A DNA stretch of 64,000 nt from assembly GCA_046349355.1 (NCBI GenBank), contig JAXMCM010000030.1:10052-74051 (forward strand). Direction: 5' to 3'. This DNA is from CALKJU01 sp046349355 (GTDB lineage Bacteria > Pseudomonadota > Alphaproteobacteria > Geminicoccales > Geminicoccaceae). The notes beneath the pieces were generated by a model that was given only the letters and a program-made list of their open reading frames with translations, was not told the origin of the DNA and did not search any database. Each line of letters opens with the position of its first letter. Within the stretch, counting starts at the first letter, position 1. Positions 29,857 through 38,059 of the stretch are shown here, one piece after another. A program made the position numbers and the translations under genes.

Positions 29857-30753
29857 TCAGCGCTGCTTCGGGTCGAGCACGTCGCGCAGGCCGTCGCCCA
29901 GCAGGTTGAAGCCGAGGCTGACGATGAAGATGGCGATGCCCGGCATCGTAGCGACCCACCACTGGTCGAGCAGGTAGCTGCGGCCGGACGAGATCATCGC
30001 CCCCCATTCCGGCGCCGGCGGCTGGGCGCCGAGGCCGAGGAAGCCGAGGCCGGCGGCGGTCAGGATGATGCCGGCCATGTCGAGGGTCAGGCGGACGATC
30101 ATCGAGCTCACGCACAGCGGCACGATGTGGCCCAGCACGATGCGCACCGGCGAGGCGCCCTGCATCCGGGCGGCGGCGATGAAGTCGCTGTTGCGGATGG
30201 TCAGGGTCTCGGCCCGGGCGAGGCGCGCGTAGGGCGGCCAGAGCGTGATGGCGATGGCGATGATCGCGTTCTCGATGCCCGGGCCCAGCGCCGCCACGAA
30301 GGCCAGCGCCAGGATCAGGCGCGGGAAGGCGAGGAAGACGTCGGTGGTGCGCATCAGCACGGTGTCGAGCCAGCCGCCGGCATAGCCGGCGATGGTCCCG
30401 ACCAGCAGGCCCAGCGGGCCGACGCTGATCGCCACCAGCAGCACGACCATCAGGGTCAGCCGCGAGCCCCAGACGATGCGCGAGTAGATGTCGCGGCCGA
30501 GCTCGTCGGTGCCGAGCCAGTACTCGGCCGAGGGCGGCAGCAGGCGCTGGTTGAGGTCCTGCGCGATCGGGTCGTGGTTGGCGATCCAGGGAGCGAAAGC
30601 GGCCACCAGCAGCAGGGCGACGACGATCAGGAGGCCGGTCATCGCCAGCGGATTGCCGCGGAAGGCGAGCCACGCCAGGTAGGCCCGGCCCAGCCTCGCC
30701 TGGTTGCGCGAGGTCGGCGAGTCGGCGAGCAGCCAGGCGCGGGTGGTGCTCAT
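29857..30753 (-). CDS. oligopeptide-type ABC importer permease 2 (DppC-like)
   Basis: A 298-residue permease with an N-terminal cytoplasmic stretch, a first helix (about 37-58) and five more helices. Family motifs: HWLGTDELGRDI-type segment (YWLGTDELGRDIYSRIVWG), the EAA loop FIAAARMQGASPVRIVLGHI, and GLGFLGLGAQPPAPEWGAM. It pairs with the DppB-like permease, whose stop overlaps its start by 4 nt. Downstream, on the other strand, the ClpP-like gene ends 9 nt away. Confidence 0.93.
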   Translation of the reverse strand: MSTTRAWLLADSPTSRNQARLGRAYLAWLAFRGNPLAMTGLLIVVALLLVAAFAPWIANHDPIAQDLNQRLLPPSAEYWLGTDELGRDIYSRIVWGSRLTLMVVLLVAISVGPLGLLVGTIAGYAGGWLDTVLMRTTDVFLAFPRLILALAFVAALGPGIENAIIAIAITLWPPYARLARAETLTIRNSDFIAAARMQGASPVRIVLGHIVPLCVSSMIVRLTLDMAGIILTAAGLGFLGLGAQPPAPEWGAMISSGRSYLLDQWWVATMPGIAIFIVSLGFNLLGDGLRDVLDPKQR

Positions 30754-31778
30754 CGGGCGCGCGGGTCCATCAGCCGGTAGAGGATGTCGGAGAGCAGGTT
30801 GAGGCCGATGAAGACGCAGCCGACGACGATGGTGCCGCCGAGCACGGCGTTCATGTCGGCGTTGAGCAGCGAGTTGGTGATGTAGCGGCCGAGGCCCGGC
30901 CAGGCGAACACCGTCTCGGTCAGCACCGAGCCCTCGAGCAGGTAGCCGTAGGAGAAGGCGATGACGGTGATCAGCGGGACCGCGGTGTTGCCCAGCGCGT
31001 GCCGCCAGATCACCTGCCACTCGGGCACGCCCTTGACCCGCGCCGTGGTGATGTACTCCTGGCGCATCTGCTCGAGCATGAAGCTGCGGGTCATCCGGGC
31101 GATGTAGGCGAGCGAGAAGTAGCCGAGCAGGGCGGCCGGCAGGATGATGTGCGACAGGGCGTTGCGGAACACCTCCCAGTCGCCGGCGATGGCCGAGTCG
31201 ATGAGCACCACGCCGGTGACGGTCGGGACGATGTCCTCGTAGAAGACGTCGAGCCGGCCCGGACCCTCGACCCAGCCGAGCTTGGAATAGAAGATCAGCA
31301 GGCCGACCAGGCCCAGCCAGAAGATCGGTACCGAGTAGCCGATCAGGCCCAGCACCCGGACGGTGCGGTCGAACCAGCCGTCCTGGTGGACGGCGGCGAG
31401 GACTCCGGCCGGGATGCCGAAGATCACGCCGATGATGATGGCGATGGTGGCCAGCTCGAGCGTCGCCGGGAAGAACCGGGCGATGTCGTCGAGGACGAGG
31501 TTCGACGTCAGCACGCTCTTGCCGAAGTCGCCCTGCAGCACCTTGCCGACATAGACGCCGAACTGCCACCACAGCGGCTGGTCGAGGCCGAGCTCGACCT
31601 TGGCCTTGGCGTAGACCTCGGGCGAGGCGCGGTCGCCGACGACGGCGAGCACCGGGTCGATCGGCACGACCCGGGCGATCAGGAAGGTGACGAGGAGCAG
31701 CCCGAGGAAGGTGAGGGCGAGCGTCAGCAGCAGACGCATCGCCCTCCCGAGGTTGCGCGCGAGCGGAGTGTTCCCCAT
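30750..31778 (-). CDS. oligopeptide-type ABC importer permease 1 (DppB-like)
   Basis: A 342-residue permease with six helices and the DppB landmarks: an N-terminal helix ending in FLIARVVPIDPVLAVVG, the LGLDQPLWWQFGVYVGKVLQ loop, SVPIFWLGLVGLLIF, the EAA loop YITTARVKGVPEWQVIWRHA, and the C-terminal VFAWPGLGRYITNSLLNAD. It starts 16 nt after the binding-protein stop. Substrate not deducible from the permease. Confidence 0.93.
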   Translation of the reverse strand: MGNTPLARNLGRAMRLLLTLALTFLGLLLVTFLIARVVPIDPVLAVVGDRASPEVYAKAKVELGLDQPLWWQFGVYVGKVLQGDFGKSVLTSNLVLDDIARFFPATLELATIAIIIGVIFGIPAGVLAAVHQDGWFDRTVRVLGLIGYSVPIFWLGLVGLLIFYSKLGWVEGPGRLDVFYEDIVPTVTGVVLIDSAIAGDWEVFRNALSHIILPAALLGYFSLAYIARMTRSFMLEQMRQEYITTARVKGVPEWQVIWRHALGNTAVPLITVIAFSYGYLLEGSVLTETVFAWPGLGRYITNSLLNADMNAVLGGTIVVGCVFIGLNLLSDILYRLMDPRAR

Positions 31779-31794
31779 CGCGCGCCCCTGCTGG

Positions 31795-33396
31795 CTACTG
31801 CTCTTCCTTGTAGCCCTTCCAGTACTTGTTGTCGTCGAAGCTCGGGCCCCAGATCATGCCCTTGACGATGTCGCGCGAGGCGATGACCTCGACCTCCTGG
31901 GCGATGATCACGAAGGGCGACACCTTCATGTGCTCGATCTGGAGGTTCTTGTAGGTCTCGGCACGCTTGGCGGCATCGCGCTCGAGCACCGCGGCGTCGG
32001 TGACCTTGGTCATCTCGGGGATGTCCCAGGCGTTGCGCCAGGCCAGCGTCTTGCCGCCCTTGGGATCCTCGCTGGCGTTGTCGTAGTTGGCCGCGTAGGT
32101 CTGGGCGTTGGTGTGCGGGTCCTGGTAGTCCGGGCCCCACTGGCCGATGTAGATGTCGTGCTGGCGCGCCCGGTACTTGGTCAGCGTCTGCTTGTTGTCG
32201 GCCGGGATGATCTCGACCTGCACGCCGGCCTGCGCCCACGTCGCCTGGATCGCCTGCGCCATGTCCTTGGTCGGCGAGGTGTTGCGGGTGTCCATCGTCA
32301 CCTTGAAGCCGTTCGGCAGGCCGGCCTTGGCCAGCAGCTCCTTGGCCTTGGCGACGTCGAGCGAGTACGGCGTGTCGTTGACCGCGCCGAGGAAGCCCTC
32401 GGGCAGGAACGCCTGGTGCGCCTTGGCCTTGCCGGCGAGGATGGTGTCGACGATGGCGTTGTAGTCGACGAGGTACTTGAGCGCCTCGCGGACCTCGGGC
32501 TTGGACAGGAACTCGTTCTTCTGGTTCAGGCCGAGGTACCACAGCGCCCCCTTCGGCGCCCGGTCGATCGAGATGTTGTCGTTGTTCGCCAGCGCCTTGA
32601 TGTCCTCGGGCGTCAGGTTGCGGGCGATGTCGACGTCGCCCTTCTCGAGCAGCAGGCGCTGCGTCGCCGGCTCGGGCACGTGGCGGACGATGACGCGCTT
32701 GAAGTTCGGCGCGCCCAGCCAGTAGCCGTCGTTGGCGTCGATCGCGAAGCTCTCGTTGGCCTTCCAGGCGCGCAGCTTGTATGGGCCCGAGCCGGCCGAG
32801 TTGGTCTTCAGCCACTCGTAGCCGAAGTCGCCGCCCTTCTCGTGCTCCTTGAGCAGCTTGCTGTCGACGACCGAGCCGACGCCGGCGGTCAGGCAGTAGA
32901 GCAGGAAGGTCGGCGCGTAGGGCTTGTCGGTCTTCAGCACCAGCGTCCGGTCGTCGGGCGCGGTGATCGTCGCGTCGACGTTCTCCGGCGAGAAGCCGAA
33001 CTGGGTCAGGATGAAGCCGGGCGACTTGTTGAGCTTGACGACGCGCTGCATCGAGTAGGCGACGTCGCCCGCGGTCAGCGGGTTGCCGGAGTGGAACTTG
33101 ATCCCGTCGCGGATCTTGAAGGTGAAGGTCTGGCCGTCGTCGGAAACCGACCAGCTCTCGGCGACGTGGCCCTGGATCTTCGAGACGTCGTCGGGCGGAT
33201 AGGTGACCAGCCGGTCGTAGACCTGGGCCTGGTACTCGGCCGCCGAGAACTCGAAGACCTCGGCCGGGTCCAGCGAGATCATGTCGTCGATCTGCCAGGC
33301 GATGACGAGGCCGTCCTTGGGGGTGGCCGCGTCGGCTCTGGCCAGGCCCAGCGCCAGCACCGCCGCCGTGGCGAGCAGGCCGATCTTGGTTCGCAT
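31795..33396 (-). CDS. oligopeptide-type ABC importer substrate-binding protein (family 5)
   Basis: A 533-residue periplasmic binding protein with a signal peptide of about 23 residues (MRTKIGLLATAAVLALGLARADA). The SBP_bac_5 signature is present: ISLDPAEVFEFSAAEYQAQVYD, WSVSDDGQTFTFKIRDGIKF and LTAGDVAYSMQRVV, with C-terminal KTLTKYRARQHDIYIGQWGP. The GQWGPDYQDPHT-type segment is common in dipeptide/opine-like binding proteins. ATG at 33396 follows GGGAGA. First gene of the minus-strand importer. Confidence 0.93.
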   Translation of the reverse strand: MRTKIGLLATAAVLALGLARADAATPKDGLVIAWQIDDMISLDPAEVFEFSAAEYQAQVYDRLVTYPPDDVSKIQGHVAESWSVSDDGQTFTFKIRDGIKFHSGNPLTAGDVAYSMQRVVKLNKSPGFILTQFGFSPENVDATITAPDDRTLVLKTDKPYAPTFLLYCLTAGVGSVVDSKLLKEHEKGGDFGYEWLKTNSAGSGPYKLRAWKANESFAIDANDGYWLGAPNFKRVIVRHVPEPATQRLLLEKGDVDIARNLTPEDIKALANNDNISIDRAPKGALWYLGLNQKNEFLSKPEVREALKYLVDYNAIVDTILAGKAKAHQAFLPEGFLGAVNDTPYSLDVAKAKELLAKAGLPNGFKVTMDTRNTSPTKDMAQAIQATWAQAGVQVEIIPADNKQTLTKYRARQHDIYIGQWGPDYQDPHTNAQTYAANYDNASEDPKGGKTLAWRNAWDIPEMTKVTDAAVLERDAAKRAETYKNLQIEHMKVSPFVIIAQEVEVIASRDIVKGMIWGPSFDDNKYWKGYKEEQ

Positions 33397-33472
33397 CCGG
33401 ATCTCCCTCGACCTAGAGGCGGCCCCCGCGGACCGCTTGGTGTCTCCACCGTCGAGGGGCGTCACCGACCTG

Positions 33473-33964
33473 TCAAGCGGGGTTCCCGGTTCCGCCGAGG
33501 CGGCGGTCGACCTCGGCGGCCCAGCCTTCCAGCCGCCGCCGGTTGACCCCCAGATCGTAGCGGCCGACGAGGCTGCGGCTGTAGGCGGCATAGGTCGCGG
33601 TGCCGTCGGCCAGCGGCAGGGCCTTGACCGAGATCCGGTCGACGAAGCGGAACACCAGCGACTGCTGCTCCGCCATCAGCAGGTTGGCGGCGGCGTCGCC
33701 GCCGACGATGCGGGTGCGCGGTGCCGCCATGATCACCGCCTGCCAGGCGTCGAGAACCTGCTGCGGGGTGGCGCGGAACACCGGCGGCGCCGCGTCGGCC
33801 ACCGCGACGCAGGCCTGGGGCGGGCAGATCAGGTAGTCGTTCGAGGTCCCCGTCCGCTCGGTGCGGGTCGGGTCGATCGGCGTCATCGCGGCATGCTCGG
33901 TACTCGTCCGCGGGCCGCAGGCGGCCAGGGCGAGGAAGAATAGAACGGCAAGCCGCCGCAGCAT
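33473..33964 (-). CDS. DUF1499 lipoprotein
   Basis: A 163-residue protein with a lipoprotein signal (MLRRLAVLFFLALAACGPR, lipidated Cys at 16). The DUF1499 pattern is clear: PVFRATPQQVLDAWQAVI, APRTRIVGGDAAANLLMAEQ, SLVFRFVDRISVKAL, and the C-terminal YSRSLVGRYDLGVNRRRLEG. Function unknown. It follows the DoxX gene of the bufferin operon by about 130 nt on the same strand, so membership in that operon is possible but not certain. Confidence 0.8.
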   Translation of the reverse strand: MLRRLAVLFFLALAACGPRTSTEHAAMTPIDPTRTERTGTSNDYLICPPQACVAVADAAPPVFRATPQQVLDAWQAVIMAAPRTRIVGGDAAANLLMAEQQSLVFRFVDRISVKALPLADGTATYAAYSRSLVGRYDLGVNRRRLEGWAAEVDRRLGGTGNPA

Positions 33965-34092
33965 CACGTCGCCTCGTCGGTTTCGGCCGGCAACCGGCGC
34001 GATCGCCCTTGTCGCCGCACCATGCCCGCAACGATGCGACGATGCATCATCGGGGCATGGGCGCCAAGGCGGCGACGCGGTCGCAGCCGGAT

Positions 34093-34575
34093 CTAGGTCT
34101 CCCGATGGCCGGCGAACCGGGCGATCAGCGCGTCGATCGAGAGGAGGCCGGCACCGCGCGCCAGCAGGATCAGCAGGGCCGCGAACCAGAAGATGTGGTC
34201 GGTCCACAGCGCCGGATAGACGAAGAGCTGGATCACGGCGACGAGGCCGATCAGGGCCAGGGCGGCGAAGCGGGTGGCGAAGCCGAGGATCAGGGCGACC
34301 GAGCCGCCGAGCTCGACGGCCGTCCCCAGGTAGGCGGCGATCTCGGGCGGCAGCAGCGGCACGCGGTATTCCTCGGCGAACAGGAAGACCGTCGACTCCC
34401 AGCTCTCGATCTTGGTCATGCCGGACTTCCAGAAGACCATGGCCACGCCGATGCGCAACAGGAGCAGCATCAGCGACTGCGGGACGAGCCCCAGCCAGCG
34501 CGTGGCGGTGGCGTAGTGCGCCGTCGCGGCGGCGAGCGGCGAGGCGGCGGCGGGCGAACGGGTCATCGTCATCAT
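34093..34575 (-). CDS. DoxX-family membrane protein of the bufferin operon
   Basis: A 160-residue protein with four hydrophobic helices (about 33-50, 80-100, 105-122 and 130-148). DoxX features: LLRIGVAMVFWKSGMTKIES, EEYRVPLLPPEIAAYLGTA and VELGGSVALILGFATRFAAL. DoxX proteins accompany DUF2282/DUF692/DUF2063 clusters (for example gigPABT, the gold-induced genes of Cupriavidus). Role unproven; a redox or export partner in the inner membrane is suspected. ATG at 34575 overlaps the DUF2063 stop. Confidence 0.85.
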   Translation of the reverse strand: MMTMTRSPAAASPLAAATAHYATATRWLGLVPQSLMLLLLRIGVAMVFWKSGMTKIESWESTVFLFAEEYRVPLLPPEIAAYLGTAVELGGSVALILGFATRFAALALIGLVAVIQLFVYPALWTDHIFWFAALLILLARGAGLLSIDALIARFAGHRET

Positions 34576-35363
34576 GACGGCATCCTTTCGGCTGCGGGGA
34601 GGACGACGGCGTCGACGATGACGCCGTGGGCGAGGAGCGCCTGGAGCAGCGGGACCGGTGCGAAGGCCGCGTCGGCGGCCGTGCCCATGTCGGCGGCGAC
34701 GGCGAGGCTGTGGCCGGCGGCGACGGCCCGGGCGAAGACGAAGGCGCCATGCGGCAGCGGCAGCCAGCCGACCTCGTCGTCGGCGTCGCGCAGCACGAGC
34801 AGACGGGCGCCGCGGGCCTCGAGGGGCAGGGGCTCACCCCGGTCATCGCCCTGGTTGGCGCGCCAGATCTGGTCGACCGGCCAGCGCGAGGCGACGAAGC
34901 GGACGCAGGGTGCCGTGGCGAAGGCGAGCCGGGCCGGATCGCCCAGCATGTCCGGCTCGAGCCGGCCGGCCGGCGGCGGATCGTCGGCATGGCGGGCCTC
35001 GTTGAGCGCCCATTCGAGCCGCGCCACGTCGCGCAGCCAGGGCAGGCCGGCGAGCTGCGGCTGCGTCGCGAGGAAGCTCGGGAAACAGCCGCCCCAGGCG
35101 ACCAGGCGCGGCGTGCGCGGCGGCCAGGTCCGGGCGAAGCGCCGGGCGACCTGGCCGAAGCAGTCCTCGCCGAGCAGCCGGCGGACGACCGGGAAGGTGG
35201 CACCCAGCGCCTCGACCAGGCTGAGACGGAAGTGGTTGGCGTAGACCTGCAGCCGATCCGCCGGATCGAGGCCGTCGGGCTCGACCATGGCGAGCAGGGC
35301 CGGGCTGACCCGTCCCGACAGGCTGGCGACGAGGTCGCGCTGGAGGTCAGGCAGCGACGGCAT
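34572..35363 (-). CDS. bufC: DUF2063 protein, bufferin maturation partner (BufC/HvfC-like)
   Basis: A 263-residue cytoplasmic protein. The N-terminal DUF2063 helical domain is visible (LPDLQRDLVASLSG, LQVYANHFRLSLVEALGATF, VVRRLLGEDCFGQVARRFAR). In bufferin and related MNIO clusters this protein presents the precursor peptide to the DUF692 oxidase. The gene overlaps bufB by 17 nt and the DoxX gene by 4 nt, so all are cotranslated. The assignment rests on domain and context; the family is well recognised. Confidence 0.88.
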   Translation of the reverse strand: MPSLPDLQRDLVASLSGRVSPALLAMVEPDGLDPADRLQVYANHFRLSLVEALGATFPVVRRLLGEDCFGQVARRFARTWPPRTPRLVAWGGCFPSFLATQPQLAGLPWLRDVARLEWALNEARHADDPPPAGRLEPDMLGDPARLAFATAPCVRFVASRWPVDQIWRANQGDDRGEPLPLEARGARLLVLRDADDEVGWLPLPHGAFVFARAVAAGHSLAVAADMGTAADAAFAPVPLLQALLAHGVIVDAVVLPAAERMPS

Positions 35364-36222
35364 GGCGCACCTCCCCGAGGGCCCAGGCCCGCTGCCAGTC
35401 GGCCTTGGCGGCCTCGTCGACGAGCACCGGCAGCGCCGGCAGCTCGCTGTCCCACTCGACCAGCGTCGCCGCCTGCGGAAAGCGGCGCACGGCGTGGGCG
35501 TAGAGCGCCCAGACCGGCTCGGCGACCGGCGAACCGTGGTCGTCGATGAGCAGCGGCACGCCGGCCGAGGTGTCGCAATGGTGGCCGGCCAGGTGAATCT
35601 CGCCGACCGCTCCGGCCGGCAGCGCATCAAGCCAGCGAACCGCGTCGCCGCCGAGGTTGGTGGTGGTGACGTGGATGTTGTTGACGTCGCACAGGAGGCC
35701 GCAGCCGGAGCGGCGGACGAGCTCCGAGAGGAACTCGGCCTCGTCCATGGCGGCGCCGCGGAAGCGCAGGTAGGCCGACGGGTTCTCGATCAGCACCCGG
35801 CGGCGCAGGCGGTCCTGCAGCTCGCGGACGTGGGCGGCGAAGACTTCGAGCGTTACCGCGTCGTACGGCAGCGGCAGAAGGCTGTTGCTGTAGACGCCGT
35901 CGGCGGAGGCGAAGCTCAGGTGCTCGGAGACGAGCATCGGCTCGAGCCTGGCGACGAGCCCGGCCAGGCGATCGAGGTGCTCGGGATCGAGCCGGCCGGC
36001 GCTGCCGAGCGACAGCCCGACGCCGTGCACCGACACCGGCCAGTCACGGCGGATGCGGTCGAGGCGCCGGCGCGCGGCCCCGCCGGCCATGTGGTTCTCG
36101 GCATGGATCTCGAGAAAACCCACCGCCGGGCGGAGCGCCTCGAGGTCGTCCGCATGCGGGCTGCGAAGCCCGATTCCGGCGCGCACGGGCAGTCCGGAGA
36201 AGGTGCGGCTGATGCTGACCAT
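35347..36222 (-). CDS. bufB: DUF692 multinuclear non-heme iron oxidase (MNIO), bufferin-modifying
   Basis: A 291-residue TIM-barrel MNIO. Metal-binding residues of the family can be followed: His in VSVHGVGLSLGS, His in LVSEHLSFAS, Glu/Asn in VLIENPSAYL, Asp/Asn/His in CDVNNIHVTTTNLGGD, two His in GEIHLAGHHCD, Asp/His in LIDDHGSPVAEP, and Glu in TLVEWDSELP. MNIOs modify cysteines of RiPP precursors; in bufferins they form thio-oxazole-type heterocycles. ATG at 36222 follows GGAGG. It lies 36 nt after the precursor gene. Confidence 0.92.
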   Translation of the reverse strand: MVSISRTFSGLPVRAGIGLRSPHADDLEALRPAVGFLEIHAENHMAGGAARRRLDRIRRDWPVSVHGVGLSLGSAGRLDPEHLDRLAGLVARLEPMLVSEHLSFASADGVYSNSLLPLPYDAVTLEVFAAHVRELQDRLRRRVLIENPSAYLRFRGAAMDEAEFLSELVRRSGCGLLCDVNNIHVTTTNLGGDAVRWLDALPAGAVGEIHLAGHHCDTSAGVPLLIDDHGSPVAEPVWALYAHAVRRFPQAATLVEWDSELPALPVLVDEAAKADWQRAWALGEVRHAVAA

Positions 36223-36258
36223 GAGGGCCTCCGCCCGGTCGGGGGTTGCGATCGTGGC

Positions 36259-36534
36259 TCAGGCCTTCTTGGGCTCGAGCGAGCCGCCGGCGATCTTCCC
36301 GCAGCTGCCGGCCGGCAGGTACACCCAGGCGTCGCCCTGCATGTCGCGCTTGGAGGTGCCGGCGCAGGAGCTGGCGGCGGTCTGGCAGTCGTTGTGGCCG
36401 GCCTTCACGATGCCGAAGCACTTCTCGAACTTGTAGTCGGGCTTGGGCGCCGGACCGCTCTGCGCGAAGGCGGCCAGCGGCGAGGCCAGCGCGCCGGCGA
36501 GCGTGGCGGCGAGGACGAGGGTCGAAGGCTTCAT
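36259..36534 (-). CDS. bufA: bufferin-type RiPP precursor (DUF2282)
   Basis: A 91-residue precursor with a Sec signal peptide (residues 1-24, MKPSTLVLAATLAGALASPL and AAFAQ). The core has four cysteines at 39, 50, 57 and 78 in the DUF2282 pattern EKCFGIVKAGHNDCQTA, SSCAGTSKRDMQGDAWVYLP and AGSCGKIAGGSLEP. Members of this group (BufA1, GigP) are modified by an MNIO and exported, and help bacteria tolerate copper or gold. First gene of the minus-strand operon bufA-bufB-bufC-doxX. ATG at 36534 follows GGGAGCC. Confidence 0.88.
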   Translation of the reverse strand: MKPSTLVLAATLAGALASPLAAFAQSGPAPKPDYKFEKCFGIVKAGHNDCQTAASSCAGTSKRDMQGDAWVYLPAGSCGKIAGGSLEPKKA

Positions 36535-36624
36535 CGGAGAGGCTCCCGTTGGGTTGCTGTGGCCAGGCGCTGCTAGGCAGCCCGGCCGACGGGAGGACGA
36601 TGCCCCGGCGGACCGGCCGCGGGA

Positions 36625-36644
36625 AAATGCCGGTTGGCTATCGG
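36625..36644. promoter_or_regulatory. ATAGCC/GGCATTT element in the bufA-ndh intergenic region
   Basis: On the minus strand, CCGATAGCC is followed directly by AACCGGCATTT. The same two blocks occur upstream of bdhA (CCGATAGCC at 40758-40766, AACCGGCATTT at 40789-40799), there separated by 22 bases. A regulator site shared with the LysR-controlled region is possible. The element lies about 90 nt before either gene. Confidence 0.3.
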
Positions 36645-36728
36645 AACGATGCGGGACGGCGATTTCCGGAACCCGGCCCGGTGCTGGCAGGCTGCAGCCT
36701 GAGACCCTGCGAACTGCCGGAGACGGCC

Positions 36729-38051
36729 ATGTCAACCGATGCGCGACCCGCTCGCCAGCGACCCCACATCGTCATCGTCGGTGCCGGCTTCGGCGGGCTG
36801 GAGGCGACCCGGGCGCTGGCCCGCTCGCCGGTCGACATCACGCTCGTCGACCGCCGCAACTACCACCTGTTCCAGCCGCTGCTCTACCAGGTGGCGACGG
36901 CGGCGCTGTCGCCGGCGCACATCGCCTGGCCGATCCGCAGCATCTTCGGCCGGCAGCGCAACGTGCGCGTCCAGATGGGCCGGGTCTCGGGCGTCGACAC
37001 GGCGCGGCGCGAGGTGATCGTCGAGCATCGCCGCATCCCGTACGACAGCCTCGTCCTCGCCACCGGTGCGCGCCACGCCTACTTCGGCCACGAGGAGTGG
37101 GAAGAGGTGGCGCCGGGCCTGAAGAAGATCGCCGATGCCACCGACATCCGCGAGCGCCTGCTGCTGGCCTTCGAGCAGGCCGAGCTGGCCGCCGACCCGG
37201 CGCAGCGGCAGGCGCTGCTGACCTTCGTCGTGATCGGCGGCGGCCCGACCGGCGTCGAGATGGCCGGTGCGATCAGCGAGCTCGCCCGCTTCGCCCTGGC
37301 GCGGGACTTCCGCGCCATCGACCCGGCCGAGACGCGTGTTCTCCTCGTCGAGGCCGGACCGCGGATCCTGCCCGTCTTCCCGGACAGCCTGTCGGACAAC
37401 GCCACGCGCGCGCTCCAGCGGCTTGGCGTCGACGTCCGCTGCGGCGTGCCGGTGACGCATTGCGGCGCCGACTCGGTCACCGTCGGCGACGACGTGATCG
37501 CCTGCCGGACCATCGTCTGGGCGGCGGGCGTGATGGCCTCGCCGGCGGCGAAGTGGCTGGGCGTGCCGGCCGACCGGGCCGGGCGCGTCCGGGTCGAGCC
37601 CGACCTGTCGGTGGCCGGCCACGAGGACGTGTTCGTCATCGGCGACACGGCCCTGGTCGCCGGGCCGGACGGACGGCCGGTGCCGGGCATCGCCCCGGCC
37701 GCCAAGCAGATGGGCCGCCATGTCGGCCGGCTGATCGACGCGCGGGTGCGCGGGCGGCGCCACCCCGGACCGTTCCGCTACCGGCATGCCGGCAACCTCG
37801 CCACCATCGGCCGCAAGGCGGCGGTGGTCGATTTCGGCCGGATCCGGCTGACCGGCTTCGTCGCCTGGCTGCTGTGGGCGGTGGCCCACGTCTGGTTCCT
37901 GATCGGCTGGCGCAACCGGCTGGCCGTCGCCATCGACTGGGCGTGGAGCTACGTCACCCTGCAGCGCGGTGCCCGGCTGATCACCGGGGCCCTGCACGAG
38001 AGCCAGCCGCCGCCGCTCGAGGCGGCCGCGGCCCGGGACAAGGCGGCTTGA
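36729..38051 (+). CDS. ndh: type II NADH dehydrogenase (NDH-2 family flavoprotein)
   Basis: A 440-residue FAD/NAD oxidoreductase. FAD motif VGAGFGGLEATRAL (Gly18-Gly23), RRNYHLFQPLLYQVATAALS with the quinone-site-like NYHLFQPLLYQVATA, second dinucleotide motif FVVIGGGPTGVEMAGA, and GDTALVAGPDGRPVPGIAPA. The C-terminal part (VAWLLWAVAHVWFLIGWRN) is hydrophobic and amphipathic, matching membrane attachment. It passes electrons from NADH to quinone without pumping protons. Divergent from bufA; convergent with the LysR gene at 38060. Confidence 0.92.
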   Translation: MSTDARPARQRPHIVIVGAGFGGLEATRALARSPVDITLVDRRNYHLFQPLLYQVATAALSPAHIAWPIRSIFGRQRNVRVQMGRVSGVDTARREVIVEHRRIPYDSLVLATGARHAYFGHEEWEEVAPGLKKIADATDIRERLLLAFEQAELAADPAQRQALLTFVVIGGGPTGVEMAGAISELARFALARDFRAIDPAETRVLLVEAGPRILPVFPDSLSDNATRALQRLGVDVRCGVPVTHCGADSVTVGDDVIACRTIVWAAGVMASPAAKWLGVPADRAGRVRVEPDLSVAGHEDVFVIGDTALVAGPDGRPVPGIAPAAKQMGRHVGRLIDARVRGRRHPGPFRYRHAGNLATIGRKAAVVDFGRIRLTGFVAWLLWAVAHVWFLIGWRNRLAVAIDWAWSYVTLQRGARLITGALHESQPPPLEAAAARDKAA

Positions 38052-38059
38052 CGGTTCGG

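Noticed and set aside
33434..33480. CCGCTTG ... CAAGCGG pair as a terminator of the DUF1499 gene
   Set aside because: Only a 7-bp stem with a 33-base loop, overlapping the stop codon; too weak to call.
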